DNA from: Candidatus Altarchaeota archaeon
GTDB lineage: Archaea > Altiarchaeota > Altiarchaeia > IMC4 > QMZM01
Direction: 5' to 3'
Assembly: GCA_016931955.1 (NCBI GenBank)
Contig: JAFGDV010000007.1
Location: 1-47,222, forward strand
Length of the DNA stretch: 47,222 nucleotides
Shown here: positions 7,795-16,862 of the stretch, piece by piece
How the letters are laid out: each line of letters opens with the position of its first letter
Position numbering within the stretch: the stretch's first letter is position 1
Made by a program: the position numbers and the translations under genes
The notes under the pieces: generated by a model
Told to the model about the DNA's origin: nothing
Seen by the model: only the letters and a program-made list of their open reading frames with translations
Database searches by the model: none

Positions 7795-8724
7795 ATGGAA
7801 TGCACACGCTGCGGTAGGAATGCTAGTATAGAGATAAACTATTCGAAGGATCTTCTCTGCAATAGATGCTTTCTGGAGTTGTTCGAGAAACGGGTGAGAA
7901 AGAGTATAAGAGCCAACAGACTTCTTAATCCTAGGGACAAGACAGCCGTCGCACTATCAGGCGGCAAAGACTCGGCTGTTGTGCTCTCCATCCTGAAGGA
8001 ATTGCATAAGAGGGCTCCCAGAGCTGGGTTGCTGGCGATAAGCATCGATCAAGGAGTCGATGTTTGCGGAAGAACTCTTGACGCTTCCAGGAAGATTTGT
8101 GAGAGGCTTGGAGTAGAGCACCACGTCTTCACTTTCCGGGAAGAGTTCGGTCTAACCCTGGACGAGCTCGTAAAGAAAACAAGGGGGATAGAGAATGCTG
8201 CGCCAGTATGCAGCTACTGCGGTGTCCTGAGGAGGCGGCTCTTGAACGACAAAGCCAGAAAGCTGGGTGTCTCAAAGATAGCTACAGGGCACAACCTCGA
8301 CGACGAAATACAGACCAGTATGATGAATTTCATTCGCGGTGAACTGGACAGGATGGCGAGGATGGGACCCATCGTCGGCGTAGTACGGGATGCAGGCTTC
8401 ATTCCCAGGATTAAGCCCCTCAGGGACTCGCCAGAGGATGAGGTCTTATTATATGCTAGACTCAAGGGCTTGGAGTTCGAACCTAGCAAGTGCCCCTACT
8501 CTCAGGACGCGTTAAGAAAAACGATAAGGTCGGCTATAGACTTGATCGAGGAAAAACACCCAGGAAGCAAGTTCCAGATGTTGAAGTCGACTGACAGATT
8601 GATTCCCATAATCCGTTCCAGCATGGAAGCAGGCGAGATTAGGAAATGCAGTATATGTGGGGAAGTAACCTCAGGAAGACTTTGCAGGGTCTGCCAGATA
8701 AAAAAAGAATTGGGTATATATTAA
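7795..8724 (+). CDS. ttuA: tRNA 2-thiolation protein TtuA/NcsA
   Basis: A 309-aa ATP pyrophosphatase of the TtuA/Ncs6 family, which activates and thiolates uridines in tRNA. It has N-terminal zinc knuckles C3xxC6 and C22xxC25 and the PP-loop SGGKDS (55-60). A central CSYCG and a later KCPY cysteine fit iron-sulfur cluster ligands described for TtuA. GHNLDDEIQT is the second nucleotide motif, and a second zinc site CSICGE...CRVC lies at the C-terminus. Length is normal. It starts 2 bp after the small wHTH gene and ends 4 bp before the convergent hel308 stop codon. Confidence 0.93.
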   Translation: MECTRCGRNASIEINYSKDLLCNRCFLELFEKRVRKSIRANRLLNPRDKTAVALSGGKDSAVVLSILKELHKRAPRAGLLAISIDQGVDVCGRTLDASRKICERLGVEHHVFTFREEFGLTLDELVKKTRGIENAAPVCSYCGVLRRRLLNDKARKLGVSKIATGHNLDDEIQTSMMNFIRGELDRMARMGPIVGVVRDAGFIPRIKPLRDSPEDEVLLYARLKGLEFEPSKCPYSQDALRKTIRSAIDLIEEKHPGSKFQMLKSTDRLIPIIRSSMEAGEIRKCSICGEVTSGRLCRVCQIKKELGIY

Positions 8725-8728
8725 ACCC

Positions 8729-10813
8729 CTATTTTTTATTTATCTCCTCTTTTATTCCTTCCGCCGTCTTCTCTCCTACTAAACTCTTAAGTTTCCTTAT
8801 GTCTGCCTTCTTCAGGTCGCTGATTGACTTAAAGCCTTCATTCCATAGTTTCCTCGCCCTCACCCTGCCGATGCCTTTTATGCTGACGAGGGGTAGCAGC
8901 TCATCCTTTACGCCATACTTTATCCTTGTCTCAAGCCTCTTCATCTCCTTCAATGAGTTCTTGAATCCAAGCAGCTTGGAAAGCTCAGCTGAGGAATACA
9001 CAAGCCACTCCGCTATCTGCAGCTTCTGGTACAGGATTCCTGGAGCAACATTATATGACTCCATTATAGTGTCCTCAGAAACCTCATTGATCCAGAACTC
9101 CAGTAGTCTGGCTGTCTTGAATCTCTCCAAGAATCTGGGGTCCAAATCAAACCCGTCAAGGTCCCTGAACAATTTCTCTGAGGAATGATACGCTTCCTCC
9201 CAAAGCATCTGCTCATCCTGCCTCTTCACATGGAGCAAGGACAGCTCAGATGAATCACAGAGCATCTCCAGTAATCCCAGAACTGGGAACCTGTTTTCTT
9301 CCTCCGCCTTCCCAAGGATCGTTATATAGTTCTCAGCCGTCCGGGGGTCTATGTAGAGCTCAGACACCCTCCTCCCCAGTGCTGTGGGTATAAGGAACCT
9401 GGATTCCTGTTTTATGAACCCGGATCCTTCAAGCCTGTTCAGTATCTTCTTGAGTTGGGCTTCGAAGCCCTCCAACCCATACTGGTGCCCGAAGAAGGTT
9501 GAACGGAAGAACTCCATCAATGCGTTCTCTGTCCTTGTGAAACCTGATGCAATGGATGCGAGCATATGGAACCTGAGGACGGGCTCCACACCCAGCCGTG
9601 AATATATTGCTTCCACTTCACCGTTCACGTATTTTTCAATGAAGAATTCCCTTTCAGAGTCGGTTCTAGCTAAGAGTATGGCTTTTCCGTATGTGTCGTA
9701 TTTCGGCCTCCCTGCGCGGCCAACCTGTTGCTTGTATTCTAGGACTGGGATGTAATCGAGCTCGCCTTCGCCGTATCTTTGAACATCCCTTACTATCACA
9801 GTCCTTGAAGGCAGGTTGACACCCGCCGCAAGCGTCGGTGTTGCGACAATAACCTTAACCAGACCTTCCTTGAATGCGTCCTCCACCAGGATCCTCTGCT
9901 TGTTTGTCACGCCTGCGTGATGGAATGCAGTCCCCGATATTATACAGTCCCTGAGTTTTCTGCACTGGGTTGTCGGCGTCGACAACGCCGATAATATGTC
10001 TTCCCCGACCAGCTCTAAGTCCTCTCGTTGGCCTTCTTCAACCAGCTTCAGTTCTTCGCCGAGTTTTTCTGCGACGGATTCTGAGCTCTTCCTTGAGTTA
10101 ACGAAGACCAGGACCTGACCTCCCTCTGAGACTGAATCCTGGACCAGCTTCTTCAGTTTACCGTATTTGTCTCTTCCGACCTCAACCTCCTCAATAAGCT
10201 CCACTGGCCTCCAATCTGAGAGCAGGAGCCCCGCATTCAACCAGTGAGCGAGCTCTCCTGCATTGCCTATGGTTGCTGATAACGCCAGTACCTGTAGATC
10301 GCCGAAGAGCATCTGGAATTTCGAGACCAGGATCTCGTAGACTGGGCCCCTGTCTGATGCTATCAAGTGCACCTCATCCATGACCAGCACTCCGGTATTC
10401 TGGAACCATTCGGGTCTGGATCGGAGTATGGAATCACATTTTTCCGCTGTCGTTACCAGTAAATCGAAGTCTAGTCTATTCTTGTACCTTGAAGAATCCA
10501 TGTCACCCATCTCAAGCCTCACCTTAAGGCCTATGTCTTCATACTTGTGGAATTCACGGAATTTCTCGTATGCTAGAGCCCTCAATGGAACCACATAGAC
10601 CGCCTTCTTTCCCTCATCGAGCGCCTTCGCCATCAATATCTCTGCCGCGAAGGTCTTCCCTGAGGCTGTTGGAGTGCACAATACCATGTTCTTTTTTTCT
10701 TCGAGAATGCCGCTTTCCACCAGCTGCTCCTGAGGCGGATAGAGCTCCCTTACACCCACGGACTTATAGAGGGTGATGAACTTCTTCGGCAGAGGAACCT
10801 CTTCAATAAGCAT
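8729..10813 (-). CDS. hel308: Hel308 Ski2-family DNA helicase
   Basis: A 694-aa superfamily 2 helicase, 3'-5', thought to act on stalled replication forks in archaea. Motifs in order: a Q-motif-like LYPPQEQLV (about 25-33), Walker A TPTASGKT (47-54), LVTTAEK, DEVH (146-149), LALSATIGN, then VNSRKSSE, HHAGV, VIVATPTLAAGVNLP, and motif VI QQVGRAGRP. The C-terminus has the ratchet region and a helix-hairpin-helix (LLPLVSIKGIGRVRARKLWNEG). Length is typical. It starts 1 bp after leuD and is probably the last gene of the leuC-pspC-leuD transcript. Confidence 0.95.
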   Translation of the reverse strand: MLIEEVPLPKKFITLYKSVGVRELYPPQEQLVESGILEEKKNMVLCTPTASGKTFAAEILMAKALDEGKKAVYVVPLRALAYEKFREFHKYEDIGLKVRLEMGDMDSSRYKNRLDFDLLVTTAEKCDSILRSRPEWFQNTGVLVMDEVHLIASDRGPVYEILVSKFQMLFGDLQVLALSATIGNAGELAHWLNAGLLLSDWRPVELIEEVEVGRDKYGKLKKLVQDSVSEGGQVLVFVNSRKSSESVAEKLGEELKLVEEGQREDLELVGEDILSALSTPTTQCRKLRDCIISGTAFHHAGVTNKQRILVEDAFKEGLVKVIVATPTLAAGVNLPSRTVIVRDVQRYGEGELDYIPVLEYKQQVGRAGRPKYDTYGKAILLARTDSEREFFIEKYVNGEVEAIYSRLGVEPVLRFHMLASIASGFTRTENALMEFFRSTFFGHQYGLEGFEAQLKKILNRLEGSGFIKQESRFLIPTALGRRVSELYIDPRTAENYITILGKAEEENRFPVLGLLEMLCDSSELSLLHVKRQDEQMLWEEAYHSSEKLFRDLDGFDLDPRFLERFKTARLLEFWINEVSEDTIMESYNVAPGILYQKLQIAEWLVYSSAELSKLLGFKNSLKEMKRLETRIKYGVKDELLPLVSIKGIGRVRARKLWNEGFKSISDLKKADIRKLKSLVGEKTAEGIKEEINKK

Positions 10814-10814
10814 T

Positions 10815-11306
10815 TTATTTCTTCAGCTGCTTCCTAACGTAGGCTATCAGGCCGCCTGAATCGATCAACTTGAGTAGAAATTCAGGTAAAGAATGGAATC
10901 CGTATTCTTTCCCAGTCACTTGGTTCCTTATTAACCCTCCTTCGAAATCTATCTCCACTACTTCGCCGTCTTCTGCTTCTACAACGCATTCCACCACAGG
11001 CAGGCCGATGTTTATCGAGTTACGATAGAAGATTCTGGCGAATGACTCCGCTACAACACACGCTATCCCCACACCCATCAAAGCCCTTGGCGCATGCTCC
11101 CTTGAAGAGCCGCAGCCGAAGTTTCTCCCAGCAACGATGACGTCACCCACCCTAGCCTCCTTGTAGAACCCTGGGCGGACGTTCTCGAAGGCGTGCTTGC
11201 CCAGCTCCTTAGGATCACCAGTCACCAGATACTTCGCTGGTATGATCTGATCCGTATCGATGTTGTCCCCAAAGCGCCAGACCCTCCCCTTTATTTTCTT
11301 ATTCAT
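10815..11306 (-). CDS. leuD: 3-isopropylmalate dehydratase small subunit
   Basis: A 163-aa swivel-domain subunit of the isopropylmalate isomerase/homoaconitase family. It pairs with the large subunit encoded two genes upstream. Diagnostic text is [27 protein letters not shown] and [15 protein letters not shown]. The substrate loop reads YLVT with Val28. In the characterised methanogen enzymes, Val here goes with isopropylmalate and Arg with homoaconitate, so leucine synthesis is the better guess. The ATG overlaps the upstream pspC-like stop by 4 bp. Confidence 0.9.
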   Translation of the reverse strand: MNKKIKGRVWRFGDNIDTDQIIPAKYLVTGDPKELGKHAFENVRPGFYKEARVGDVIVAGRNFGCGSSREHAPRALMGVGIACVVAESFARIFYRNSINIGLPVVECVVEAEDGEVVEIDFEGGLIRNQVTGKEYGFHSLPEFLLKLIDSGGLIAYVRKQLKK

Positions 11307-11506
11307 ACTATCCCCTCAGGATTCTCAGGCATTATTATCGCGCAGATGATGTAGGCTATCACTCCAGGCAACACCCCGAAGGCTGTTATTATCACCCACC
11401 CTGCTCTGACAACCGTTGGATCCAGATCAAAGTATTCTGCGATCCCCCCACATACACCAGCGATCATCCTGTTCTTCTTCGACCTGTAAAGCCTCTTCTC
11501 GACCAT
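11303..11506 (-). CDS. PspC-domain small membrane protein
   Basis: A 67-aa PspC-family protein. The N-terminus KRLYRSKKNRMIAGVCGGIAEYF is the classic PspC signature, followed by DLDPTVVR and a hydrophobic segment of about 25 residues (VIITAFGVLPGVIAYIICAII). PspC proteins are linked to envelope stress in bacteria; the archaeal role is not established. It sits between leuC (1-bp gap) and leuD (4-bp overlap), an odd place for such a gene. It must be co-translated with the isomerase subunits. Confidence 0.9.
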   Translation of the reverse strand: MVEKRLYRSKKNRMIAGVCGGIAEYFDLDPTVVRAGWVIITAFGVLPGVIAYIICAIIMPENPEGIV

Positions 11507-11507
11507 T

Positions 11508-12761
11508 TTATCTTAATTCATTCGGGTCCGTTATCCTGCCAGTTAACGCGGATGCTGCCACAACAGCCGGACTCGCTAGGTATACCTTAGATTCCTTGTC
11601 CCCCATCCTGCCAACGAAGTTCCTGTTCGTTGAAGAAACACACACTTCACCCTTTGCGAGGACGCCCATGTATCCGCCAAGGCAGGCGCCGCACGTCGGC
11701 CCAGCGACATAGGCGTCGGCGTCCATGAAAACCTTCAATAGACCCTCCTCCATGGCCTGCTCGAATACGGCCTTACTTGCCGGGACCACGATCATTCTAA
11801 CGCCTTCCTTTATCCTCTTCCCCTTCAGGATTTCGGCAGCCATCCTTAGGTCTTCTATTCGTCCATTAGTACATGAGCCCAGATAGGCTTGGTCTATTTC
11901 TATGCTACCTAACTCGGATGCTGGGGCGGTGTTCTCTGGGAGGAATGGCTTAGCGACCGTGGGAACGATCTCCTCCGCATTGTATTCGAGTTTCTCCGAA
12001 TAGGCAGCGTCAGGATCGGAATACACCGCCTTGTATGTGCCCTTGACCCTGCCATTTAGGTAATCAAAGACCTTCTCGTCCGCGGGTATTATGCCCGCCT
12101 TACCGCCTGCTTCAATCGCCATGTTCGCGATGGTTATCCTATCAGAAAGCGGAAGTGAGGATATCGCTGTGCCGTAAAACTCCATCGTCTTATAGAGCGC
12201 GCCGTCGACACCGATGTCCCCTATTATCGTAAGGATTATGTCTTTACCCATCACGTATTTCCCAAGTTTCCCTTCTATAGTGTACTTCTGAGTCTCTGGG
12301 ACCTTGAACCATAGCCTTCCGGTTGCCATCACGGCAGCTGCCTCCGTCGAACCTACGCCAGTAGCGAACGCCCCGAGTGCGCCGTAGCTGCAGGTGTGCG
12401 AGTCAGCCCCTATGATAAGCCTTCCTGGGGTGACGAAGCCTTCCTCTATCATCAGTTGATGGCATACGCCGCCTTTCCCAATCTCAAAGTAGTTTTTTAT
12501 CCCATATTTTTCCGCGAACACCCGCATTGCCTTCGCCTGCTCCGCCGACGCCACATCTTTGTTTGGAACATAGTGGTCTGGGATGAGCACAATCTTTTCC
12601 TTCTTCGGCTTCGTCTGGAATTCCTCGAATACCTCGAAGGCTGGAAGCCCTGTGACGTCGTTGAGCATTACATAGTCTACCTCGGCCTCAACTATTTCAC
12701 CTGCCTCTACATTCTTTTTCCCTGACTTCTCAGCCAATATCTTCTCCGATATGGTGGACAT
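11508..12761 (-). CDS. leuC: 3-isopropylmalate dehydratase large subunit
   Basis: A 417-aa aconitase-family large subunit that binds a 4Fe-4S cluster and, with the small subunit, isomerises 2-isopropylmalate to 3-isopropylmalate. Visible landmarks are the N-terminal MSTISEKILA, DHYVPNKD, GADSHTCSYGALGAFATGVGSTE, GSCTNGR with the first cluster Cys, and GPTCGACLGG with the other two. Length fits the archaeal two-subunit type. A TTTAAA-like box lies about 25 bp upstream, so transcription may start here. The family cannot be split from homoaconitase by the large subunit alone. Confidence 0.9.
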   Translation of the reverse strand: MSTISEKILAEKSGKKNVEAGEIVEAEVDYVMLNDVTGLPAFEVFEEFQTKPKKEKIVLIPDHYVPNKDVASAEQAKAMRVFAEKYGIKNYFEIGKGGVCHQLMIEEGFVTPGRLIIGADSHTCSYGALGAFATGVGSTEAAAVMATGRLWFKVPETQKYTIEGKLGKYVMGKDIILTIIGDIGVDGALYKTMEFYGTAISSLPLSDRITIANMAIEAGGKAGIIPADEKVFDYLNGRVKGTYKAVYSDPDAAYSEKLEYNAEEIVPTVAKPFLPENTAPASELGSIEIDQAYLGSCTNGRIEDLRMAAEILKGKRIKEGVRMIVVPASKAVFEQAMEEGLLKVFMDADAYVAGPTCGACLGGYMGVLAKGEVCVSSTNRNFVGRMGDKESKVYLASPAVVAASALTGRITDPNELR

Positions 12762-12790
12762 GTTAATACTTCAGATTGTGGTTTAAAGAA

Positions 12791-13891
12791 TTATGTTGAT
12801 AGTACCTTCTTCCTCTGAGCCATACGGTAGCCGCATACGACCTGCCTGAAGCCAGACATTTTTTTGTCAATATCCCCGTCTCCCGTGTCTACCAGCAGAT
12901 GCGGGGTGTTCGCCAGTTTATGGGGCGTCGCCACTATGATGATGTTTTCTATCCCCACCTTCTTTATAACCTTGGGCGAGATCTGCTGGCTCCCTCTCCC
13001 GAATATGAAGCCCTGAGCGCCTATTACCCCAACTATGATCTTCGCCTTTTCTCTCTTACCCAGGAAGCTGAGGATCTGTTTCTCGTTAACATCCCTTGCA
13101 ATAAGTCTCCCGTCTTTCACTAAATCCACCCCCAAAAGTGTTCCCTCAAGTCCCATTAAATCAAGGATTTTTTTTGTGGTCGAACCCGCACCTATTATGT
13201 AAAGGGGGTCATCCCTCATGAATTCCAGGGCGAATCTTGCGATGTTCTCCTTCGACTGCTCGTCGCTCTCCTCATTGAAGATGAATTTTCTGCCTTGGAC
13301 CAGTTCAGGCTTATATGGTACCTTAGCGTAGCCGAAAAGTTTAACGTCTATCCTATCATCCCTGTAGGCTTCCTCGTCTACGTCCATCACCTCCGCGTCC
13401 TTTAGCTGCAGCTCCCCATTCAGGAAACCAGTAATTACCTCGGCGGCTGTTCTTGGATTGATCGAAAAAACTGCGGAATGCATCTTCACACCTGAGGGCA
13501 CTCCAAGGATCGGTATCTTGTCCTTAACAATAGAGTAGACGTCTCTGGCTGTGCCGTCGCCGCCGCAGAAAAGTATTAGATCAGTCTTCTCTTTGAGGAA
13601 TATCCTGCAGGCCTCTCTTGTATCCTCTGCGGTAGTCTCTTCTCCCAGAGAATAGACTATTTCAGGAGCAACGCCGACCTCGCGCAGGATGTCTCCACCC
13701 ATCACCCCCGAGCATGCGAGAAACTTCACTCCATAGCCCGCTAATCCCTCCAATGCATTCTTCGCCCTCTCCTGCGCCATGGGCTTCGCCCCTCTCCTCA
13801 AAGCCTCCTCCACTAAGCCGTCCGTCCCCTTCAAGCCCACGGAGCCGCCCATGCCAGCTACCGGGTTCACTATGAAGCCTATGGTTTTCAT
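12791..13891 (-). CDS. ATP-NAD kinase / AcoX-like protein
   Basis: A 366-aa member of the ATP-NAD/AcoX kinase clan (COG3199 type). The N-terminus IGFIVNPVAGMGGSVGLKGTDG and the motif FCGGDGTARD (with GGDGT, the nucleotide-binding signature of NAD and diacylglycerol kinases) support this. So do GVPSGVKMHSAVF and the C-terminal GRGSQQISPKVIKKVG. It is usually annotated as a predicted polyphosphate- or ATP-dependent NAD kinase; the substrate is not proven. It overlaps the upstream MBL-fold gene by 4 bp. Confidence 0.85.
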   Translation of the reverse strand: MKTIGFIVNPVAGMGGSVGLKGTDGLVEEALRRGAKPMAQERAKNALEGLAGYGVKFLACSGVMGGDILREVGVAPEIVYSLGEETTAEDTREACRIFLKEKTDLILFCGGDGTARDVYSIVKDKIPILGVPSGVKMHSAVFSINPRTAAEVITGFLNGELQLKDAEVMDVDEEAYRDDRIDVKLFGYAKVPYKPELVQGRKFIFNEESDEQSKENIARFALEFMRDDPLYIIGAGSTTKKILDLMGLEGTLLGVDLVKDGRLIARDVNEKQILSFLGKREKAKIIVGVIGAQGFIFGRGSQQISPKVIKKVGIENIIIVATPHKLANTPHLLVDTGDGDIDKKMSGFRQVVCGYRMAQRKKVLST

Positions 13892-14601
13892 ATCTCCAAT
13901 AGATTCAGGTCTTCTGGGATAAAAATCTGTGGGAAAATCTCCCCTGCTTCCTCCAGTTTCTTCTTCGGGTTTTCTTTCCTGCTCACATGCACTACTGCAA
14001 GATTCTTTGCATTGGATTCTCCGGCGAACTTTGCCGCCTCTACCATTGAAGAATGCCCTCTTATGCCTTCCACGTAGCCCTCAGCTATCAATAAGTCAGA
14101 ATCCTCCGCTAGCTTTTTCGCCTCCGCTGTAGGGCTTCCATCCCCGGTATATGTCACCTTCTTCCCGTCTTTCTCTATGGAGACGGCCTTGCATTCCACT
14201 GGGTGCTGCATTGAGGCGAATTTGATTCTGTATCCCTCATAGTCTACGTCGACTGCTTCACGTATCTCTACCACGAAGCCCAGATCATCCATCTTTTTCC
14301 TGTATGCCATATGCAGCAGATCCGTCAAGTATTTTTCTACTCCAGGGGGGCCTATCATCTGCAACCTGTTTTTCCTTGACTCCTCCCTGCAGGTCACCAG
14401 AAAAGAAGGCAATCCGAAGCAGTGGTCTGCGTGCAGGTGTGATATATAGATCATTTTGATCTCGTTAAAGTCAATCTCGGCTTTGAAGAGCTGCTGCACC
14501 GTAGACAGACCACAGTCTAGGAGGATTACTCCATCCACTAAGATGCTGGTGTTCGCCTTCTCGCTGAAGGCTTCCCCTACGCCGAGGAATAGGATCTCCA
14601 T
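13888..14601 (-). CDS. MBL-fold hydrolase, RNase Z-like
   Basis: A 237-aa metallo-beta-lactamase-fold hydrolase. The metal motif HLHADH lies near residues 55-60, with YTGDGSPT supplying the bridging Asp and GHSSMVEAA and VVHVSRKE the later histidines. The shape follows RNase Z. It is shorter than the roughly 300-aa tRNase Z proteins and I do not see their exosite arm, so a different phosphodiesterase role is possible. It overlaps the kinase-like gene by 4 bp and follows trpB2 after a T-rich stretch. Confidence 0.8.
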   Translation of the reverse strand: MEILFLGVGEAFSEKANTSILVDGVILLDCGLSTVQQLFKAEIDFNEIKMIYISHLHADHCFGLPSFLVTCREESRKNRLQMIGPPGVEKYLTDLLHMAYRKKMDDLGFVVEIREAVDVDYEGYRIKFASMQHPVECKAVSIEKDGKKVTYTGDGSPTAEAKKLAEDSDLLIAEGYVEGIRGHSSMVEAAKFAGESNAKNLAVVHVSRKENPKKKLEEAGEIFPQIFIPEDLNLLEI

Positions 14602-14628
14602 GATAAAAAAAATAGGAAAAGAAAGAAG
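14602..14628 (-). terminator. T-rich terminator after trpB2
   Basis: Just past the trpB2 stop, the minus strand reads CTTCTTTCTTTTCCTATTTT and four further T residues. Such U-rich stretches terminate archaeal RNA polymerase. It probably separates trpB2 from the MBL-fold gene, although read-through is possible. Confidence 0.45.
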
Positions 14629-15987
14629 TTAAGGCTTCGGCAGATTCGCAAGCGCCTGTTTCACCAGATCCGCAGGGTATTCATAATCCATTAATTTTCC
14701 TTCATGGTACTGGTCATATGCTGACAGATCGAAGTGCCCGTGTCCGCTGTTGTTGAATAAGATAACCTTCTCCTCTCCAGTCTTCTTGCACTTTAAGGCT
14801 TCGTCTATTGTGGCTTTCACGCAGTGCGCTGTTTCTGGCGCGACCACGAAGCCCTCCGTTCTCGCGAAGGTTTCGGCTGCCTTGAAGACCTCGTTCTGGT
14901 GGTAGGCTTTGGCCTTCATGTAGCCTTCTTTGTACAGCTTGCAGAGGATTGGAGCGTCTCCATGGTATCTGAGACCGCCTGCGTGTATCGGCGCAGGAAC
15001 GAAGTCGTGGCCAAGGGTGTACATCATCACCACGGGAGCCATCTTCGCCGTGTCGCCGTAGTCGTATGCGTAGATTCCCTTAGTCAGCGTCGGACAGGCT
15101 GCTGGCTCGCAGTTAACAACCTCTAGGTCGGGTTTCTTGCCCTTCAGCTTGTCCTCCATGAAGGGTATGAACATCCCTCCAAAGTTGCTCCCTCCTCCAA
15201 CACACCCGCAGATGAAGTCCGGATACTGGTCTATCATCTCGAATTGTTTCTTGGCCTCCAATCCCTCTATGGTCTGGTGCAGCAGCACGTGATTCAGTAC
15301 TGAACCTATGGAGTAGTTCGTGTTGTCGTGTGTTGCAGCATCCTCCACAGCTTCTGAGATCGCTATCCCCAGGCTTCCTCCAGTGTTAGGATATTTTTCC
15401 CTTATCATCCTGCCCGCATTAGTCTTGTCCGTCGGGCTTGGAAAGCATTCAGCACCCCACGTCTCCATAAGGATTCGCCTATAGGGTTTCTGTTCGTAGC
15501 TGGCCTTTACCATGTAGACCGTACATTTTAAATCGAATAATGCGGTCGCGAACGATAGGGCCGAGCCCCACTGCCCTGCACCTGTCTCCGTGGAGAGCCT
15601 CTCTATTCCGGCCTCGGCGTTATAGTATGCTTGAGGTACGGCAGTATTCGGCTTGTGGCTTCCCGGCGGGCTTACACCCTCCCATTTATAGTAGATCTTC
15701 GCCGGCGTCTTCAATGCCTTCTCAAGTCTAAGAGCCCTGTATAGAGGAGACGGCCTCCAGAGCCTGTAGACTTCCTGCACCTCCTCCGGTATTGGGATGT
15801 GTCTTTCGCTGCTCATTTCCTGCTTTATGACCTCCATCGGAAAGATCACCTTCATGTCATCCGGGCCTAGAGGCTTCAATGTCTGCGGATTCAATGGCGG
15901 GTCGATCGGCGACGGCAGATCAGGCAGTATGTTGTACCATTTCGTCGGCATCTCGTCCTCTTCTAGAAATATTTTCGTCTGCTTCAT
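14629..15987 (-). CDS. trpB2: Tryptophan synthase beta-like TrpB2
   Basis: A 452-aa PLP enzyme of the TrpB2 class, which condenses indole with serine. It has the long N-terminal extension of this class ([12 protein letters not shown]). The PLP lysine is K112 in GSHKPNTA, followed by [12 protein letters not shown], and the glycine-rich phosphate loop is [10 protein letters not shown]. It exists beside a standard trpB in the same cluster, as in several archaea where TrpB2 is thought to salvage free indole or serve as a back-up subunit. The start is supported by GAGGT seven bases upstream. It has its own TATA box and an upstream TGTAC inverted repeat, so it is probably a separate unit from trpEGDCFBA. 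Confidence 0.94.
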   Translation of the reverse strand: MKQTKIFLEEDEMPTKWYNILPDLPSPIDPPLNPQTLKPLGPDDMKVIFPMEVIKQEMSSERHIPIPEEVQEVYRLWRPSPLYRALRLEKALKTPAKIYYKWEGVSPPGSHKPNTAVPQAYYNAEAGIERLSTETGAGQWGSALSFATALFDLKCTVYMVKASYEQKPYRRILMETWGAECFPSPTDKTNAGRMIREKYPNTGGSLGIAISEAVEDAATHDNTNYSIGSVLNHVLLHQTIEGLEAKKQFEMIDQYPDFICGCVGGGSNFGGMFIPFMEDKLKGKKPDLEVVNCEPAACPTLTKGIYAYDYGDTAKMAPVVMMYTLGHDFVPAPIHAGGLRYHGDAPILCKLYKEGYMKAKAYHQNEVFKAAETFARTEGFVVAPETAHCVKATIDEALKCKKTGEEKVILFNNSGHGHFDLSAYDQYHEGKLMDYEYPADLVKQALANLPKP

Positions 15988-16038
15988 TTTTTTTACCTCA
16001 TTTTTTAGCTTAACTTGATATCAGATAACTTGGAGCGG

Positions 16039-16047
16039 ATATAAATA
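16039..16047 (-). promoter_or_regulatory. trpB2 TATA box
   Basis: The minus strand reads TTATTTATAT. It lies about 56 bp upstream of the trpB2 ATG, giving a leader of about 30 nt that includes the Shine-Dalgarno GAGGT at 15995-15999. Confidence 0.5.
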
Positions 16048-16052
16048 AGCTA

Positions 16053-16862
16053 TTATGTACGACAACGTACATTTTGTGTTGCCTTCTTCAACCTCCTTGA
16101 AAAATACCTCAACCCCTTTAGCATCTTTTCTCTATCACCTATGTTCTCTTCAATGATTCTGACGAAGGCGCTGCCGACTATCACTGCATCGGCTCCGGCC
16201 TCGATAGCCTCAGAAACATGCTCCTCCTTGGAAATACCGAAGCCCACAGCCAAAGGGATCTCATCTGAGATTTGCTTTATCCTCTCCAACAGGGGCTTCA
16301 AGCCAGAGGATATATGATCTCTCACACCAGTAACACCAAGGAGTGAGACAACGTAGAGGAATCCAGAAGAATCTTTAAGGATCCTCTGCAATCTTTCCTC
16401 GGTTGTGGTCTGAGCGACCAAGAAGATCAGGTTAACTTTGTGTCTCCTGCACGCTTTAAGCAGAGGCCCTGCCTCCTCGATCGGAAGATCAGGTACAATC
16501 AATCCATCAATCCCAGACCTTGAACAATCCCTGGCGAATTCATCTAAGCCCCTCCGAAGAACCAAGTTATAGTAGGTCAGACAGACCTTAGGTATTCCCT
16601 CTATTTTCTTAACCAGTTCAAAGAATACATCAGAATTCATCCCCGCCTTCAATGAACGCTCGCCAGCCTTTTGGATGGTTGGACCATCCGCTATTGGGTC
16701 AGAGAACGGCAAACCAAGCTCTATGATATCCACTCCTCCCCTGATCATCGCCCCCACGATGTCTATCGTGTCCTCGGGAGTGGGGTCTCCGGCTATCACG
16801 AAACCTATCAAGGCCCTTTCTTTTTTCCCCCTCAGTTCCCCGAACTTCTCTTCTATTCTCAT
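16053..16862 (-). CDS. trpA: Tryptophan synthase alpha subunit
   Basis: A 269-aa TIM-barrel subunit that splits indole-3-glycerol phosphate into indole and glyceraldehyde 3-phosphate. The catalytic Glu48 is in [17 protein letters not shown], with Asp59 in the same motif. [16 protein letters not shown] and [11 protein letters not shown] give the phosphate-binding loops. Its ATG overlaps the trpB stop by 4 bp. The final codons carry the inverted repeat that may serve as an operator for trpB2. Confidence 0.95.
   Translation of the reverse strand: MRIEEKFGELRGKKERALIGFVIAGDPTPEDTIDIVGAMIRGGVDIIELGLPFSDPIADGPTIQKAGERSLKAGMNSDVFFELVKKIEGIPKVCLTYYNLVLRRGLDEFARDCSRSGIDGLIVPDLPIEEAGPLLKACRRHKVNLIFLVAQTTTEERLQRILKDSSGFLYVVSLLGVTGVRDHISSGLKPLLERIKQISDEIPLAVGFGISKEEHVSEAIEAGADAVIVGSAFVRIIEENIGDREKMLKGLRYFSRRLKKATQNVRCRT
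16055..16072. promoter_or_regulatory. TRP-box-like inverted repeat upstream of trpB2
   Basis: ATGTACGacaaCGTACAT has 7-bp perfect arms around a 4-base spacer and contains TGTAC in both orientations. The known TrpY operator in Methanothermobacter is TGTACA, and trpB2 is a reported TrpY target there. This site lies just upstream of the trpB2 TATA box and inside the last codons of trpA. Confidence 0.55.
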
